Source: Chionis minor (lineage: Eukaryota; Chordata; Aves; Charadriiformes; Chionididae). From it: 64,000 nucleotides of DNA. The position numbers and the translations under genes were made by a program. Numbering within the stretch: position 1 is the first letter of the stretch; every line of letters starts with the position of its first letter. Below are positions 63,310 to 64,000 of this stretch, piece after piece. The notes below the pieces were generated by a model. The model did not search any database, had not been told where the DNA came from, and was given only the letters and a program-made list of their open reading frames with translations. The stretch spans positions 1 to 64,000 of the forward strand of contig VZSF01008885.1 of the NCBI GenBank assembly GCA_013398295.1. Reading direction: 5' to 3'.

Positions 63310-64000
63310 TCACCTTTTAGAAGTTATGGCAGTCAGGGAAATTCCCAATGACTGAAGGAAAGCAACTGCTATGGCCATCTCCAAGAAGAACAAGAAAGAA
63401 GATCCAGGTCAGCCTCACCTCAGTTCCTGGGAAGGTCATGGAACAAATACTTCTCAAAGGCATTTTTAGCCACATGAAGAACAAGGTTGTTGTGAATGGC
63501 TAGCATGGATTCAGTGAGTGCAAATCATGGCTGGCTATCCTGAGCCAGCCTTCTGCTGTGAAATGAATGGCTCTGTGAGTAAGGGAAACAATAGGTAGTG
63601 TATTCCTTGACTTTAGCAAGGCCATGGTCCTCTGTAGTGTCCCTATAGCCTCAGTGATGAATTTTTTTCTGGATAAGTGGACAATAAGGTGAATGGAAAA
63701 ATTGACTGAACCATGAGGCTCAAAGGGTGTTCATCATTGTCACAAAATTTAACTGGTGCCCTGTTCCAAGTGACATCCCTCAGGGGTAAACACTGAGGAC
63801 AATATTTCAAGACTTTATTAACAACTAGCATAATTTTGGAAGTCTGCAAACGACAGTAAAATTGTAAGGGGCAGAGGGAGAGGTAGGAAGATCTGATATG
63901 CTGGGGGCAGGATTGCTATTTAAAGGGTCCTCCATAAGCCTGAAAAAATGATCTCACAAGAAGCTGTCAAAATTTAGTAAAGGCAAGTCCAAGGGCAAGT
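63310..64000 (+). mobile_element. Old CR1 LINE RT region, degraded, running off the window
   Basis: Translated pieces in changing frames follow CR1 RT order: LWQSGKFPMTEG (equivalent of SWQSGEVPGDW), RKKIQVSLTSVPGKVMEQIL (63385-63455), SHMKNKVVVNG, then HGFSECKSW, and later AQRVFIIVTKFNWCPVPSDI followed by PQG (63720-63785), the RT segment before the active site. The expected FADD motif falls near 63845-63870 in badly damaged sequence. The last bases (AAATTTAGTAAAGGCAAGTC) match the MKFNKGKCK region. Stops and frameshifts are many, so it is inactive. The 3' end lies beyond the window. Confidence 0.78.

Noticed and set aside
1..64000. CRISPR arrays, prokaryotic operons, phage or plasmid modules
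   Set aside because: No spaced direct repeats, no dense long ORFs with ribosome binding sites, and clear vertebrate LINE and LTR content throughout.

Overview
The window looks like bird nuclear DNA: AT-rich, gene-poor, and either intergenic or inside very long introns. The main evidence is the repeats. There are about a dozen fragments of CR1 LINEs, recognised by the CR1 octamer tail (ATTCTATG-type repeats) and by CR1 reverse-transcriptase protein motifs, plus three solo LTRs and one LTR scrap of avian endogenous-retrovirus families. The 8.2-9.0 kb LTR is of a type I associate from memory with neoavian birds; this is a recollection, not a search result. I see no complete host gene, no rRNA or tRNA, and no prokaryotic or viral operon. 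The longest open frames belong to CR1 copies or to LTR sequence.

Layout. 0-15 kb: a CR1 tail at the very start, a 467-bp solo LTR (+) at 1.4-1.9 kb, a 790-bp solo LTR (+) at 8.2-9.0 kb, and a 743-bp solo LTR (-) at 11.8-12.6 kb that is related to the first one. 15-25 kb: the repeat-rich core, with a CR1 whose C-terminal frame is open (15.0-15.6 kb, +), a minus-strand CR1 end (17.2 kb), two head-to-tail CR1 ends (17.9-18.3 kb, +), an internally deleted CR1 joining endonuclease to reverse transcriptase (19.8-20.9 kb, -), and a longer minus-strand copy of the same subfamily (23.6-24.4 kb). 25-38 kb: almost entirely unique sequence with small tandem duplications and homopolymers. 38.6-39.6 kb: the longest plus-strand CR1, with a mutated RT active site. 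45-50 kb: two old minus-strand CR1 copies whose order excludes a single insertion, an unexplained GC-richer stretch, and a very degraded, probably ancient CR1/L3-like copy. 51-52 kb: a CR1 end running into a TA/GATA microsatellite, and a short LTR end. 52-63 kb: unique sequence with one candidate minus-strand exon near 62.7 kb. 63.3-64 kb: an old CR1 RT copy that runs off the window.

No set of genes here works together. The history is one of repeated LINE and retrovirus insertion with later deletion and decay. I found no convincing new biological system. The items most worth checking are the internally deleted CR1, the LTR pair, candidate conserved noncoding blocks near 11.6 kb and 55.2-55.7 kb, and the candidate exon at 62.57-62.79 kb. 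All function calls are from reading the sequence; no database search was possible.
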